Positions 46,337 through 56,899 of a stretch of DNA of 64,000 nucleotides are shown piece after piece. The notes beneath the pieces are model-generated. The model made no database searches and had not been told where the DNA came from. It worked only from the letters and a program-made list of their open reading frames with translations. Position numbers and translations under genes: made by a program. Numbering within the stretch: position 1 is the stretch's first letter; the number at the start of each line of letters is the position of its first letter. Source of the stretch: Batillaria attramentaria (lineage: Eukaryota > Mollusca > Gastropoda > Batillariidae); contig JACVVK020000166.1 of assembly GCA_018292915.2 (NCBI GenBank), positions 517,501 through 581,500 of the forward strand. Direction: 5' to 3'.

Positions 46337-46898
46337 CTGTCCACTCACATGTCCACTGTTGTACAGCCGACTGTACGCATATTTTGGGGAGCACAGTGCG
46401 TGCAGTGTGTTGTGTTTCACTTTCATAAGTAGAGGTTTTTGGCCATTGTTGAGGTTCAGGGTTAGGGTTGGGCCAATTGGAGGTTGGGTTTGTGATCATA
46501 ATTTCCATTTTTCCCTTGGTGGGTTGGGGGGCTTTATTTGTTTTCTTGGTTTTCACTTTTGCTTGTTTGTTTTAGGTGGGGTTTTTTTCGGTGGTTGTTT
46601 ATTTGGTTTTTCAAGAGTGATTACAATGTATGCTTTTACACAGTATGTTGCACACAAAATCATACGCCAGCCACTCGTCAGTATGGGCGCACAGTCCTTC
46701 TGGGTATCTACTGATCAGATGTAATTAACACATGAACCCCATGCACTGAGGCACACTCTAGCAGAACTTTTTGTCAAAAGTGACATGTCAATACTCATGA
46801 CACATCATGATTAACACAAAGAGGTGCCTTGGACTAGCTGAAGTGCTCAGGCACATCAGAGACATGATAGATTTATGTATTGTGTTCTGCCGTAGCCA

Positions 46899-49800
46899 TC
46901 AAAAGCGACGTGCTCCACAACACACTCTTCGACAAGCTTGTCTGAAACCGGGACTGACCATGGAGTAAAAGATGGGGTTCAAGGCGAAGCTGAGGAACTG
47001 GGAATTTCGAGCGATGTGTAAGGCTGCGTATGTGGCAGCATCGCAGCGAGCGTTATCCACCACTGTAATCCCATGGAAAGCGAGTATAATCTCAACCAGA
47101 AAGTGCGGGAAACATCCCAGAAAGAACAAGCAAGTGATTACGATCGTTGTCATGGTGGTGTATCCCATTCTCCTGTTCCTGGAGATTTGATGCCTGAAGT
47201 TCATGAAAGCAGATGCGAGATACAGCCTGGGGTCCGTTGGTGCAACACTCACTGACCTCAATGTCTTTACAAGAATGTTTACTGCGGGTTCTGGTGGCTG
47301 ATGGGACCCTGCGATACCTGACTCGTATCCGTCCACAACCACACTGAAATCCTCCTGAACTTGTGGCTGAGATGTAGCGGAACTGATTGGGGGCAGTGGT
47401 ACAGTTTTTTTTTGGTCAACCTTGGAGGAACTGCTGTGTAACTCCATAGACTGTGTCTCTTTTTCCTCTGTCTCCACAGCAGATGTACCAGCAGGCTTTA
47501 CATTACAGTCATCTTCAACAGACACTTGCAGTTTCCTTTTGCTTTCTGTTTCTCTTCTCAATTCGCTGTCGTGAATTTCTTCAGTGCATACTTTTGTGTC
47601 CGTTCCTCCCTCTTTGAGGTCATGGAGAGTTTGGACTAAGCTGCAGCCAACCATTTCATTCTGTGGGCTTTCCCCAAGTGGCACCAGCTGTGATGAAGAA
47701 TGTTTGGCATTATCCAGTGGATGTGCTTCATCTGTGACCAATCTTCTGTTCCTGAACGTCACAGCGTGTGTCCTTGCCCTTCTCCATTCTGGCAATTGGA
47801 ATGGATTTGCTCCTGAATTTGCGAGCAACCGCAAATCTTTGGATAAGCATTCCCATGCAGATTGCGTGCCCGAGGTGGACAGGCTCATTCTGCGCGTTTC
47901 AAAGCTTTCTTCTGAGGTGTCCTGCTCTATGGAAGTATCCGAGGATGAATCCGATGCAGGCTGCCTCAACGCTAAAAGTGCACGAAGAGCCCGTGCAGCC
48001 ACCTCTTCCGATTGGCTGTCGTCACGCAACGTTATTACTGAATGGCTGCGCCGGGACTGAGGTTTGAAGATGCTTTGTATTGACTGCCGTTCAGAGAGGG
48101 GATTGGAATGATGTCTTATGGATTGCCCAACAGACGAGAAGCTTGGCTTAGATCTCGGAGGTAGCACTTTAGTATCATTCGCGGTTGCAGTCGCCGCTGT
48201 CCGCGTTATTTTCATGGACTTGAGTTCCTTTCGAAGCAGCTCTTGCCTCTGGAGCTTGTCGATGATGCCGTGATGCAGCCACATGATGACAACAAAGGCC
48301 GATATAAAGACTCCCATGAGACATATTGGCTGCATGGCTGGCATGCTGCTTTTCTGAAAGTTTATCCCAACCATGCACGTCACCTCTGCGGAAGAAAGGA
48401 GAGAAACACCAGTTCCAACTGCAATAATTTGATGGACATGTGTATGATTTAGGACTGAAGTGCGTCATCTGTAGTCTCAGCTAAGCTTATCAAAACTAAC
48501 CTGCCCACTGTTGGCATAATATCTCACAAAGGGGCTAATCAAAATTCAATTCAATTCAATTTTTTTTGTTTTTTTGTTTTTTTGTTGCTGCCCCAACTCT
48601 TTGCCAGCTCCAGTGGTGTTCCTCCCTGGTCATGGGTGGAATCCACGGAGGACTGGGAAGCTGGGACAATTTTTATTATGCATGATGATGGAGATGAGGA
48701 TGGTGGTAAGATGATGCTATGGAGGACCATGTGGTTTGGGACTGCGGGACAGGGCCGCATTCCACGCTTCCTGTCATAAATATCCCGGCATTAACCAGGC
48801 CCGGGAACTACGGCACCTGTGGTGCCGGCCGTGTAATCATCCACATCATTAGACGTGTCATACTAAGGGAAGTCGAAAAATGAGACCTATGCAGACATAC
48901 CCTTTTGAATGACCTTGACTCGAGGTCAAGGTCATTACAGCTGTCTGTTGTGAAATTTTACATTACCATTTGTACAGAAACTAAAAAACTAGAACTATCA
49001 AACTTGGCATAATGATAGTCATTGATAACCTCTTACAAATCTCATTTGAATGACCTTGACCCAAGGTCAAGGTCATACAAGCTATCCTGGGAAAACTGTT
49101 ACATTGCCATTTCCGTTTTCTTAGGAACTATGAACACAACAGACACCTTACTTCAGGATAGAGAGTGATAAGAGCTTTACTAACACACTCTTTTGAATAA
49201 CCTTGACCCATCTCACAAGTGAGCGAAGGAGGCTTTGCTCCTCTAGGTTTTGTTTGTTTCTTTCTTTCTCTTTTTTTCCCGGTGCGATATGGCATTTGGA
49301 ATTTGGAGAAGAAGAAAAAAACTTTAAAAAAAACACGCAGTGCTGTGGTATAAGAACCCATGGAATGATCATTCGGGCCGATCGTCGGAAGTTCTCTCCG
49401 GGTACTCCGGCTTCCTCCCCCTCTTCTTTGGAAATATTCAGCCCACAAAATTTGAAAAACAAATGCAGTTCTAAATTCCGAAACTTAAATAGCTGAGCTG
49501 ACCCTTCGCACCACGTGATTGTAATGTGTATTATGTTCAGAGTGTGAGAGAATGCGTGTGATTCACGTGAGCGTGCGTGTTGGGTTCAGTTCGCGGCGCT
49601 TTGAGCCGATTCATGAAACTGGGTAAAGCGCCTATACAATACTCATTAGTAGTAGTAGACACAGATACAGATACAGATAACTTTATTGTCCTTAAAGGAA
49701 ATTTGTAGTAGTAGTAATAGCAGTAGTAGTAGTAGTAGTAGTAACAGAGACAGGATCCGTCTGTCTCTGTTATTAGGCATATTTAGTAGGACTTTAGTAG

Positions 49801-52800
49801 GATTTAGTAGTAACCCATTTACATGCAAATTAGGCTCACACGACAAAGGCCGCGAGCTGCTAACGCGCTGCGATTAGCTAATGATACCTCTAACGTGCCT
49901 AACTTACATGCAAATGGGTTACGCTGCTCAGCAAAGTCCTCCTTACGAAGTCCTACTAAATATGTTTATTAATGAGGATGTGGAGCGGCATAGCACCGGA
50001 AAAATGCCCGTCCGTTTTGATTCACGCTTGTGTTTCATGGTACGGATGTAAAAAAAAAAACAAAAAAAAGTTTGATTACTGCTGTCGGTTTGGCTGATGT
50101 TACTTGTTCATCCTACTGCTGCTGTTTTTGATGTTGTTTCCATAGTAATGGAAACAACATCATAGGACGGGCTAAATTTTCCACGTTCATGGGCAAGCAT
50201 CTGTGGTACAAACGCACGTCACTGCCGATCTCCCGCAGAGACGATTTTGCAAGTGTAACTCTGACAATGACGTAAGAAAACGTGCGTCATCGATGCTGAC
50301 ATGTACGGTGCCCCGAACGCGCTTCTCCTCCTCAGTGAGTGCCGTCTGTGCGTGCGTGCGTGCGTGCGTGCGTGCGGCTGTGTGTGTGTGAATTGTGTCC
50401 AGGCCCGTTTCTTCGAAAATACTTAACCGAATGGCTTCAAATTTGGGATATCCAAATATATCAAAATGTTACATTAGAGGAACCAAGCGTGTGATGATTG
50501 CTTAAGTGATTTGGGAGTTATCGCCCTTTTGAGACAAGTTGGTTGTCTTTTGTGTACAGGCGTAATATTTATTTAAATCACACAATTTTTGGGCAGTAGA
50601 TAGCTTGAATACGGACTCTGAACAGAGTCACTACTAGAAAATGGTCGCTCTTATAGTTTTCATGTAAACCGAGCCTGAGTTGACATTGCATGTGAACCCA
50701 GTTCAGATGCCTATTTCTCCGAAAATACTGAACCGATCGATTTCAATTTTGGGGTTTTTAAATGAATCAAGATTGGTGAATAGAAGGCCCGATCCAGGTA
50801 CGATTGCACACATGATTTGCGAGTTATCGCCCTTTTCAGAAAAAGTGGCTTTCTGGTGTTTAAAGGCGTAATATTTACCTAAACCACTCCATTTTTTGGA
50901 CATAGATAGCATGAATACGGACTCTCAACTAAGTGAATTTTGGAGGTTGTCGCTTTTATACTTTTGGCGTAAGCCGTACCTGATGAAAGTGCTGGTGAAC
51001 ACACTTTAGATCTCAAAATCGCTCCTACTATACATAGATAATGAGCCTGGGGTGCGATAAAAAAAAATATACAAAAAAATTAGAAAAATTCACTGCAGCC
51101 GTTATCGTCAGTTGACTCGAAAATTTGTACTCACAGCACATTTCCTCTGCAAGCCACACGCCTCACAAACATCGAAGAAGAGACGCACGCGCACTGACGT
51201 AAAGTAAGTGCGTCATGTTTGATTGACGTGATGCTGTTTTTCCTTGGGGTTGTCTCGCCACTTTCTTTCCGAATTCCTCTGTTTGGAGACGTGGTGTATT
51301 TTACTTCTACTATGTCGCCTCTTCGTGCAATCGCAGAGAAGACACGGGATACAACAGAATACAACTCCAATACTTTATGAACAAAATATGCACGGAGAAC
51401 AAATTCATGAAAGAAGAAGAACCCAGAACGCTGTGCAGGGCTGCTTACGTACTGAACAGGTCAGATCTAGAACATTCCTCAACTTACTGGAAGGTTCGAT
51501 ATCTTTCCAAGGTGACGTAATCTACTGACGTTACTGCACCAGCATGTTCTGGGATGGTCTAGAAATTATTTTGCATCGAAATGCAGTATCTTTTCGCGAT
51601 CTCTACAACTTGACGTGTGGAAAGCGGGAATTTCAGTGGGTTTCGTTTTTGCCACTGACTCACACTCAGAAGCATAATGTGTGTGTGTGGAGGGGGGGGG
51701 GGATGCGTGCGTCCGCGCGCAAGCGCGCGTCTAAGGCGAGAGAGAGAGAGAGGGTCTCTTCTCCGATACCAGTAAACAATCGTCTGTCAGTAAGGTCTGC
51801 GGGAAGTAACTCTGTCAAAGGGGAACGACTTTATTACAAGAATTCATTCACCCATGTAGAACCTCGCATACGCCAAAACGTTTGTGACGTCAACCAGCTA
51901 GGCGAGCTCACACGACCTCATGTGTTTGGGTTTTTGCAAGTGCATAGAGGCACGATAAGGGTTTTCAGTACTTTCTTTATGTCAGCATGCTTGATGTCAG
52001 AGAGCTTGCGTTCCGGCGTGTGCGCGCGGGCTGCATACATGACACAACGACTACGACTGTGACTACAGCAGGTCATTGAATGGAAACAACATATTGGGCT
52101 GGTGGCCATCTTGTTTATGTTTTCCATAGTAATGGAAACAACATCATACGACGGGGTAAAATTTCCACGTTCATAGGCAAGCATCTGTGGTACAAACGCA
52201 CGTCACTGCCGATCTCCCGCAGAGACGATTTTGCAAGTGTAACTCTGACAATGACGTAAGAAGCGTGCGTCTCCGATGCTGACGCGTATGGTGCTCCGAA
52301 CGCACTTCTCCTCCTCAGTGAGTGCCGTCTGTGCGGATGTGTGTGCGGATGTGTGTGTGTGAATTGTGTCCAGGCCCGTTTCTTCGAAAATACTCAACCG
52401 AATGGCTTCAAATTTGGGGTATCTAAATATATCAAAATGTTACATTAGAGGAACCAAGCGTGTGATGATTGCTTAAGTGATTTGGGAGTTATCGCCCTTT
52501 TGAGACAAGTTGGTTGTCTTTCGTGTACAGGCGTAATATTTATTTAAATCACTCAATTTTTGGGCAGTAGATAGCTTGAATACGGACTCTGAACAGAGTC
52601 ACTACTAGAAAATGGTCGCTCTTATAGTTTTCATGTAAACCGAACCTGAGTTGACATTGCATGTGAACCCAGTTCAGATGCCTGTATCTCCGTAAATACT
52701 GAACCGATCGATTTCAAATTTGGGGTTTCTAAATGAATCAAGACTTTTGAATAGAAGACGCGATCCAGGAACGATTGCATACATGATTTGCGAGTTATTG

Positions 52801-53745
52801 CCCTTTTCAGAAAAAGTGGCTTTCTGGCGTTTGAAGGCGTAATATTTATCTAAATCACTCCATTTGTTGGACATAGATAGCATGAATACGAACTCTCAAC
52901 AGTGTGAATTTGGGAGGTTGTCGCTATTATACTTTTGACGTAAGCCGTACCTCATGAAAGTGCTGGTGAACCCATTTTAGATCTCAAAATCGCTCCTACT
53001 ATATATATAGATAATGCGTCTGGGGTGCCATAAGAAATATACCCAAAAAAATTCAGAAAAATTCACTGCAGCCGTTATCGTCAGTTGACTCGAAAATTTG
53101 TACTCACAGCACATTTCCTCTGCAAGCCACACGCCTCACAAACATCGTCGAAAAGGCACACGCGCACTGACGCAAAACTGTATCAGCGTCAGTTTGCCGA
53201 CGTCATGTTTGATTGACGTGATGCTGGCATTTCTTGGGGGTGTGTCGTCACTTTTCGTAAGTTCTCTATTTGTAGACGGGGAAAGCGGGAGTTTCATTGA
53301 TGTAGTGAGCTTTGATTTTTCCACTGACTCTCACTCAATAGCATAGTAGAGTGAGAGAACACCACATAGGTCTCAATGGAGCACATGCACAAACGCGTGC
53401 GTGCGTGCGCGCGCGCGTATGTCTGTGTGCGCGCGCGCGCGCAGCAGACATAACACATAGTGAAAAAACGTTCGCCGCGCAGACTTGTCTGTTAAACACA
53501 TTGAGCCGGTATAAATTTGATCTTTACACTGCGCAGCAGCAACACTTCAATTTTCATGAGGCTGCTTTCATTGCAAGAATTGTATCCGAGTCAGAGAGTT
53601 ATTACGTCAAATGTATTATGCGTCAACCCAATGAGGAAAAACGTCATAGATTTCAAAGAAAACAACTTGGCGTCTCTCTTCCAAAACCAAGATTGGTCTG
53701 ACAAGCCCGGTCAGTTCTTTCAATTCAGAGAGAGAGAGAGAGAGT

Positions 53746-53812
<67 letters not shown>

Positions 53813-54147
53813 TCCCGAATACATGGCATTACAAAAGAACGACTGTGACGACAGCAGGTGATTAAATGGAAACAACATATTGGGCTGGTGGCCATCTTGT
53901 TTAAAGTTTCCCACAAACAGCTTGTATGGCCTTGGCCTCGAAAACAAGTAGAGGTTAAAGCCTCTCGTGTTTGTAGATTCTGAGAAAATATTAATGTTCC
54001 AAACAGACTGCTTTAGTCACCTTGACCTTGAGTCAAAGTCATTCAAAATGGTATGTTTCAAAGGTCTTATGGCTCTCTGTCAGCATGCCAAGTTAGGTGC
54101 CACCGCTTTTGGTAGATTCTTAGAAAAGACCAGTGTTAAAGTTAATG

Positions 54148-54208
<61 letters not shown>

Positions 54209-55209
54209 ACGACGGAGGGTTATTACATAGACTCACTTTGTTACAGAAGTGAGCCACAAACCGGCGTTTTTGTCATCAGCCGCCCATGATGGGGGGTGAG
54301 TGAATTTCCAGCACCCATTCGGCTTACCCTCGATACCCATGTGTGAGTGAACATAACTGTCGTAGACAATGGCGGAAGGAGCTGCCAAGCAGATCCCAAA
54401 CAGCAAGCCGACTGTGAAGGCCGACCACCGCGCCTTTTGTTCCATTGCTCCGCTGGACGGGTAAACGATGTGGGAAAAGCGGGTGGCTGCGACACACACC
54501 AGCCCGAACATGGAGCCAACGTTAGCCACTATACTGGCAAACGTGCATACTCTGCAACAGGTGTGTGTGTTAAATTAGAGACTAACAAAAAGAGGAAGAC
54601 ACATTGTGAAGAAAAGAAAGAAAGAATGGTGGTCGAAGTTGTTCATAACTGACGCGGGCACAGCTACCTGTCACTAGTGATTTAGGTTTTTGGTTTTGTT
54701 GTTGTTGTTTAGGTGTCCCTTCATCGCCCTAACTCTGTCACACACACACACACACACACACACACGCGCGCGCGCACACGCACACGGCTTTTGTCTGTTA
54801 ATTACACATACCACTCGTCTTCCCGCCACCGGTCTTCACACAAAACTGACACACGTCAACACAAGCAGATGAGTCCTTACTTGCAAATGAACTTCATGAC
54901 AAAGCCAGGGCTCATGTGCACCTCTGACACGTGAAGCAGCGAGCCGCTTACGAGAGTCACCATATCGTACACGGCGATGGTGCTTATGAAGAACTTGATG
55001 TTGCTCTTGTAAGTCTGCTTCCCTTTAGCCAAAGCGCTTACCGTCAGAACCAGCAGATTGCCCGGGAGCCCTATCACCAGCACTATCCCCGTAAAGACCA
55101 TGAAGGGAAAGTTGAGTCTTTGGAGCGCTCGCTGGTTTTCTTCTAGGGTGGCCTTCCGCTGGTCGTCGGGAAGGCTGGATACGTTCACGTCGCTACAAAT
55201 CGGACTCAT
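46899..55209 (-). CDS. Orphan rhodopsin-like GPCR 1 (3 coding exons, complete)
   Basis: A seven-helix plasma-membrane receptor with unknown ligand. Exons 54881-55209, 54328-54551 and 46899-48385 join in phase to 679 residues. Exon 1 has an N-glycosylation site (N9-V-S), TM1 with GLPGN (47-51) and TM2 with 'STIAVYDMV'. Exon 2 has TM3 and TM4. Its TM3 exit reads ATRFSHIVYP, so Thr replaces the Asp of DRY. Exon 3 has the loop-2 cysteine (C188, probably bonded to C109 or C112), TM5, a very long third loop (about 300 residues, Ser/Thr-rich), TM6 ('CLFFLGCFPHF') and TM7 with NPIFY. The Met at 55209 follows a TTTTTTTTTCAG acceptor, implying an upstream non-coding exon. Intron 2 (48386-54327) is filled with mobile elements. 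A paralogue lies upstream on the same strand. The subfamily cannot be told by eye. Confidence 0.88.
48585..48874 (-). mobile_element. tRNA-derived SINE, family B, copy 3 (5'-truncated)
   Basis: It starts 'TGCTGCCCCAACTC' and matches the body of copies 1 and 2 up to 'CATACTAAGGGAAG'. The tRNA-like head is missing. It lies beside an AATTC-repeat and poly-T tract in GPCR 1 intron 2. Confidence 0.8.
48885..49230. repeat. Dispersed repeat G with GGTCA palindromes, copy 2 (tandem)
   Basis: Two near-perfect palindromes built on TGACCTTGAC and GGTCAAGGTCA lie at 48918-48946 and 49047-49075, about 130 bp apart. A third truncated start is at 49195 ('AACCTTGACCC'). Between them are similar spacers with 'TTACATTACCATTT' and 'TTACATTGCCATTT'. 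TCAAGGTCA is the classic extended nuclear-receptor half-site (ERR/NR5A type). Confidence 0.7.
49375..49655 (+). repeat. Dispersed repeat D, copy 2
   Basis: Homologous to 8247-8535 on the same strand. It ends 'GGGTAAAGCGCCTATACAAT' followed by a TAG-repeat, resembling the 3' end of a retroelement. Confidence 0.65.
49656..49778 (-). mobile_element. Probable LINE 3' tail with (TATCTG)n, plus TAG microsatellite
   Basis: On the minus strand 'CTTTAAGGACAATAAAGTTA' leads into TATCTG repeats (49660-49680 region), a LINE-type polyadenylation signal and tail. A TAG microsatellite follows at 49706-49743. Confidence 0.4.
49779..49962. mobile_element. MITE (ATATTTAGTAGGA family), intact copy
   Basis: The ends ATATTTAGTAGGACTT and AAGTCCTACTAAATAT are inverted repeats. 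Inside them, 'GTAACCCATTTACATGCAAA' and 'TTACATGCAAATGGGTTAC' form a second inverted pair. A second copy at 61306-61875 is split by another element. Confidence 0.8.
50128..52117. repeat. Tandem duplication, unit 1 (~2 kb)
   Basis: The first 1.1 kb (50139-51275) is nearly identical to 52123-53262. The unit ends with 'ATTGGGCTGGTGGCCATCTT', as does unit 2. Within it a roughly 300-bp module occurs twice ('CGAAAATACTTAACCGAATG' near 50413 and 'CGAAAATACTGAACCGATCG' near 50718, each followed by 'GGCGTAATATTTA'). An LTR sits at 51294-51612. No coding capacity was recognised, and the identity of the duplicated element is unknown. Confidence 0.85.
51294..51612 (-). mobile_element. Solo LTR (older copy), inserted in duplication unit 1
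   Basis: 319 bp on the minus strand, homologous along its whole length to the LTR at 55808-56125. It is flanked by perfect ACGTG duplications (51289-51293 and 51613-51617). The TATA box and AATAAA of the other copy are mutated here. The sister unit (near 53278) shows the corresponding site without the LTR. Confidence 0.8.
52118..53903. repeat. Tandem duplication, unit 2 (~1.8 kb)
   Basis: A copy of 50128-52117 without the LTR. The 3' part differs by a compound (GA)n(TG)n tract (53726-53812). It ends in the same 'ATTGGGCTGGTGGCCATCTT' words. Confidence 0.85.
54005..54140. repeat. Dispersed repeat G, copy 3
   Basis: It contains 'TCACCTTGACCTTGAGTCAA' and 'GTCATTCAAAATGGTATGTT', homologous to the repeats at 43100-43350 and 48885-49230. 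A (CT)n(CA)n run follows at 54149-54205. Confidence 0.6.
54739..54786. repeat. (CA)n/(CG)n microsatellite in GPCR 1 intron 1
   Basis: CA run followed by CGCG units. Nothing else was seen in this short intron. Confidence 0.9.
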
Positions 55210-55807
55210 GACTGCTCTGAAAAAAAAAGTCGTCGAGACTGCCCAGATACCAGCCGAGCCCTCCAAAAATGAATACGATCACAGCTGTGTCTGCCAACAA
55301 CTAGCTGGCCGTCGAGAAAACTGGACGTGTTGAAGTCACCACTAATCGGACACAGGCTTACACTACACTACAGTTCACAACAATATATTTAACACAATAA
55401 GCTGGTGAGATGTCAGTGAGACGGTCCGAATTCCAATCGAGCCTTCTTTCTTAAATAAAAGTTTCTTTGACACAAAATAATAATCACTTATGCTTCAAAA
55501 AATAGCTCGTACACTGTATCACATTTCTTTCTCCATACTTGGGCAATGGCGATTTTTGGTGATGACGGGAGCAGTGACGTTATTTTGCTAGCAAAGAATC
55601 ATGACGTCACACGCTCAGAACTCTCTGATTCCAAGGTCTTTGGTACAAGTGACATTTCCAGATCATGAGATGGGATTTGCGATAGCTCATTGGTTCATTT
55701 TCTTACGTTTGCAATGTGACATGGTCGTATCAAAAGGCTGTAAGGGGTAACAGAATATTTGGTCGTATGCCCAGCTAAACATTGAACTTGAAAGTTGAAT
55801 GAGTTCT

Positions 55808-56125
55808 TGTTGTAGAGATCGCGAAAAGTCACTGCATTTCGATGGAAATTTCTAGACCATCCCAGAACATGATGGTGCAGTAACGTCAGTAGATTACGTA
55901 ACCTTGAAAAGATTCCGTACTTGCCAGTAATAAGTTGCGGAATATTCTAGATCTGACCTGTTAGTATATAAGCAGCCCTGCACGGCGTTCTGGATTCTTC
56001 CTCTTTCATGAGTTTGTTCTTCGCGCATCTTCTGTCAATAAAGTATTGGAGTTCTATCCTGTTGTATCCCGTGTCTTCTCTGCGAGTGCACCGAGAGAGC
56101 GACATAGCAGGAGAAAAATACAACA
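55808..56125 (+). mobile_element. Solo LTR with intact termini and promoter elements
   Basis: It begins TGTTGTA and ends TACAACA, and is flanked by perfect GTTCT duplications (55803-55807 and 56126-56130). Inside are a TATA box TATATAA (55965-55971) and AATAAA (56037-56042), the U3-R-U5 layout of a retroelement LTR. No internal retrotransposon genes are present, so it is a solo LTR formed by recombination. The 5-bp duplication fits Ty3/gypsy or Bel-type elements. It lies between the two GPCR genes. Confidence 0.9.
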
Positions 56126-56184
56126 GTTCTGGAAACCCTACGGTTACCGAGTGAATTAGAATGTGTTTTAATTCCAATAATCAT

Positions 56185-56215
<31 letters not shown>

Positions 56216-56899
56216 AACTCAAATTAACTCAGCTCTCAGATGAATGTCTATTTCATTACATACAGACGTTCACCACGCCATGGTCATCACATAACAAGAA
56301 TGAACAACTCAAGTTCGTGTTGTTATGAGCATTGAACACTTGACGCCGTCCCAATATTGGTTCATTTTGTCATTTCGCCAGGGACGGTGGCTTGGGTAGA
56401 CTGGAAACCAGGGGAATCATTGCCGCAGACTCGCTACGCATGCTTTTGCTTGATAAACTCCCTCCTCCCCCCCCCCCCCCCCCTTTTTTTGCGTCCGTTC
56501 TGAAAATCTCAGCTTTTTTTTTTTTTCTTGTGGCTATTTCATTTATTTATTTATTTATTTGTGGTTGTAGTTTTGCAAGCTTTGTTTCAAAGTGAAGTTC
56601 GAATTCACAGAATACTTTTTAAAACTCTTTTAAAATCTTTTAATCTACATTTTGCAGCTTTGCTTGATAATTAAACTTCATTGTCCTTTTGAGGCATTTC
56701 TGCCATCACCTTATTCATGTTTTTCAAGTTCTTGTGCAATGCAGCTTCCAAACAAAAGTTTGTTTGTCAAATGTTTTCAGATTTATTTACTTCGTTAAAC
56801 TGCGCGCACGGCGATGATTCCCAGAGGAATAGTACAAGCAGATTCCCGTCTCCCCTATATCCCATATCTCTGATTTGGCGTACCAGCTGCTGTAAGCAT

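Noticed and set aside
54877..55266. GPCR 1 start 19 codons upstream of the chosen Met
   Set aside because: The upstream residues overlap a TTTTTTTTTCAG splice acceptor, so they are probably intronic. The Met at 55209 begins the exon's conserved part.
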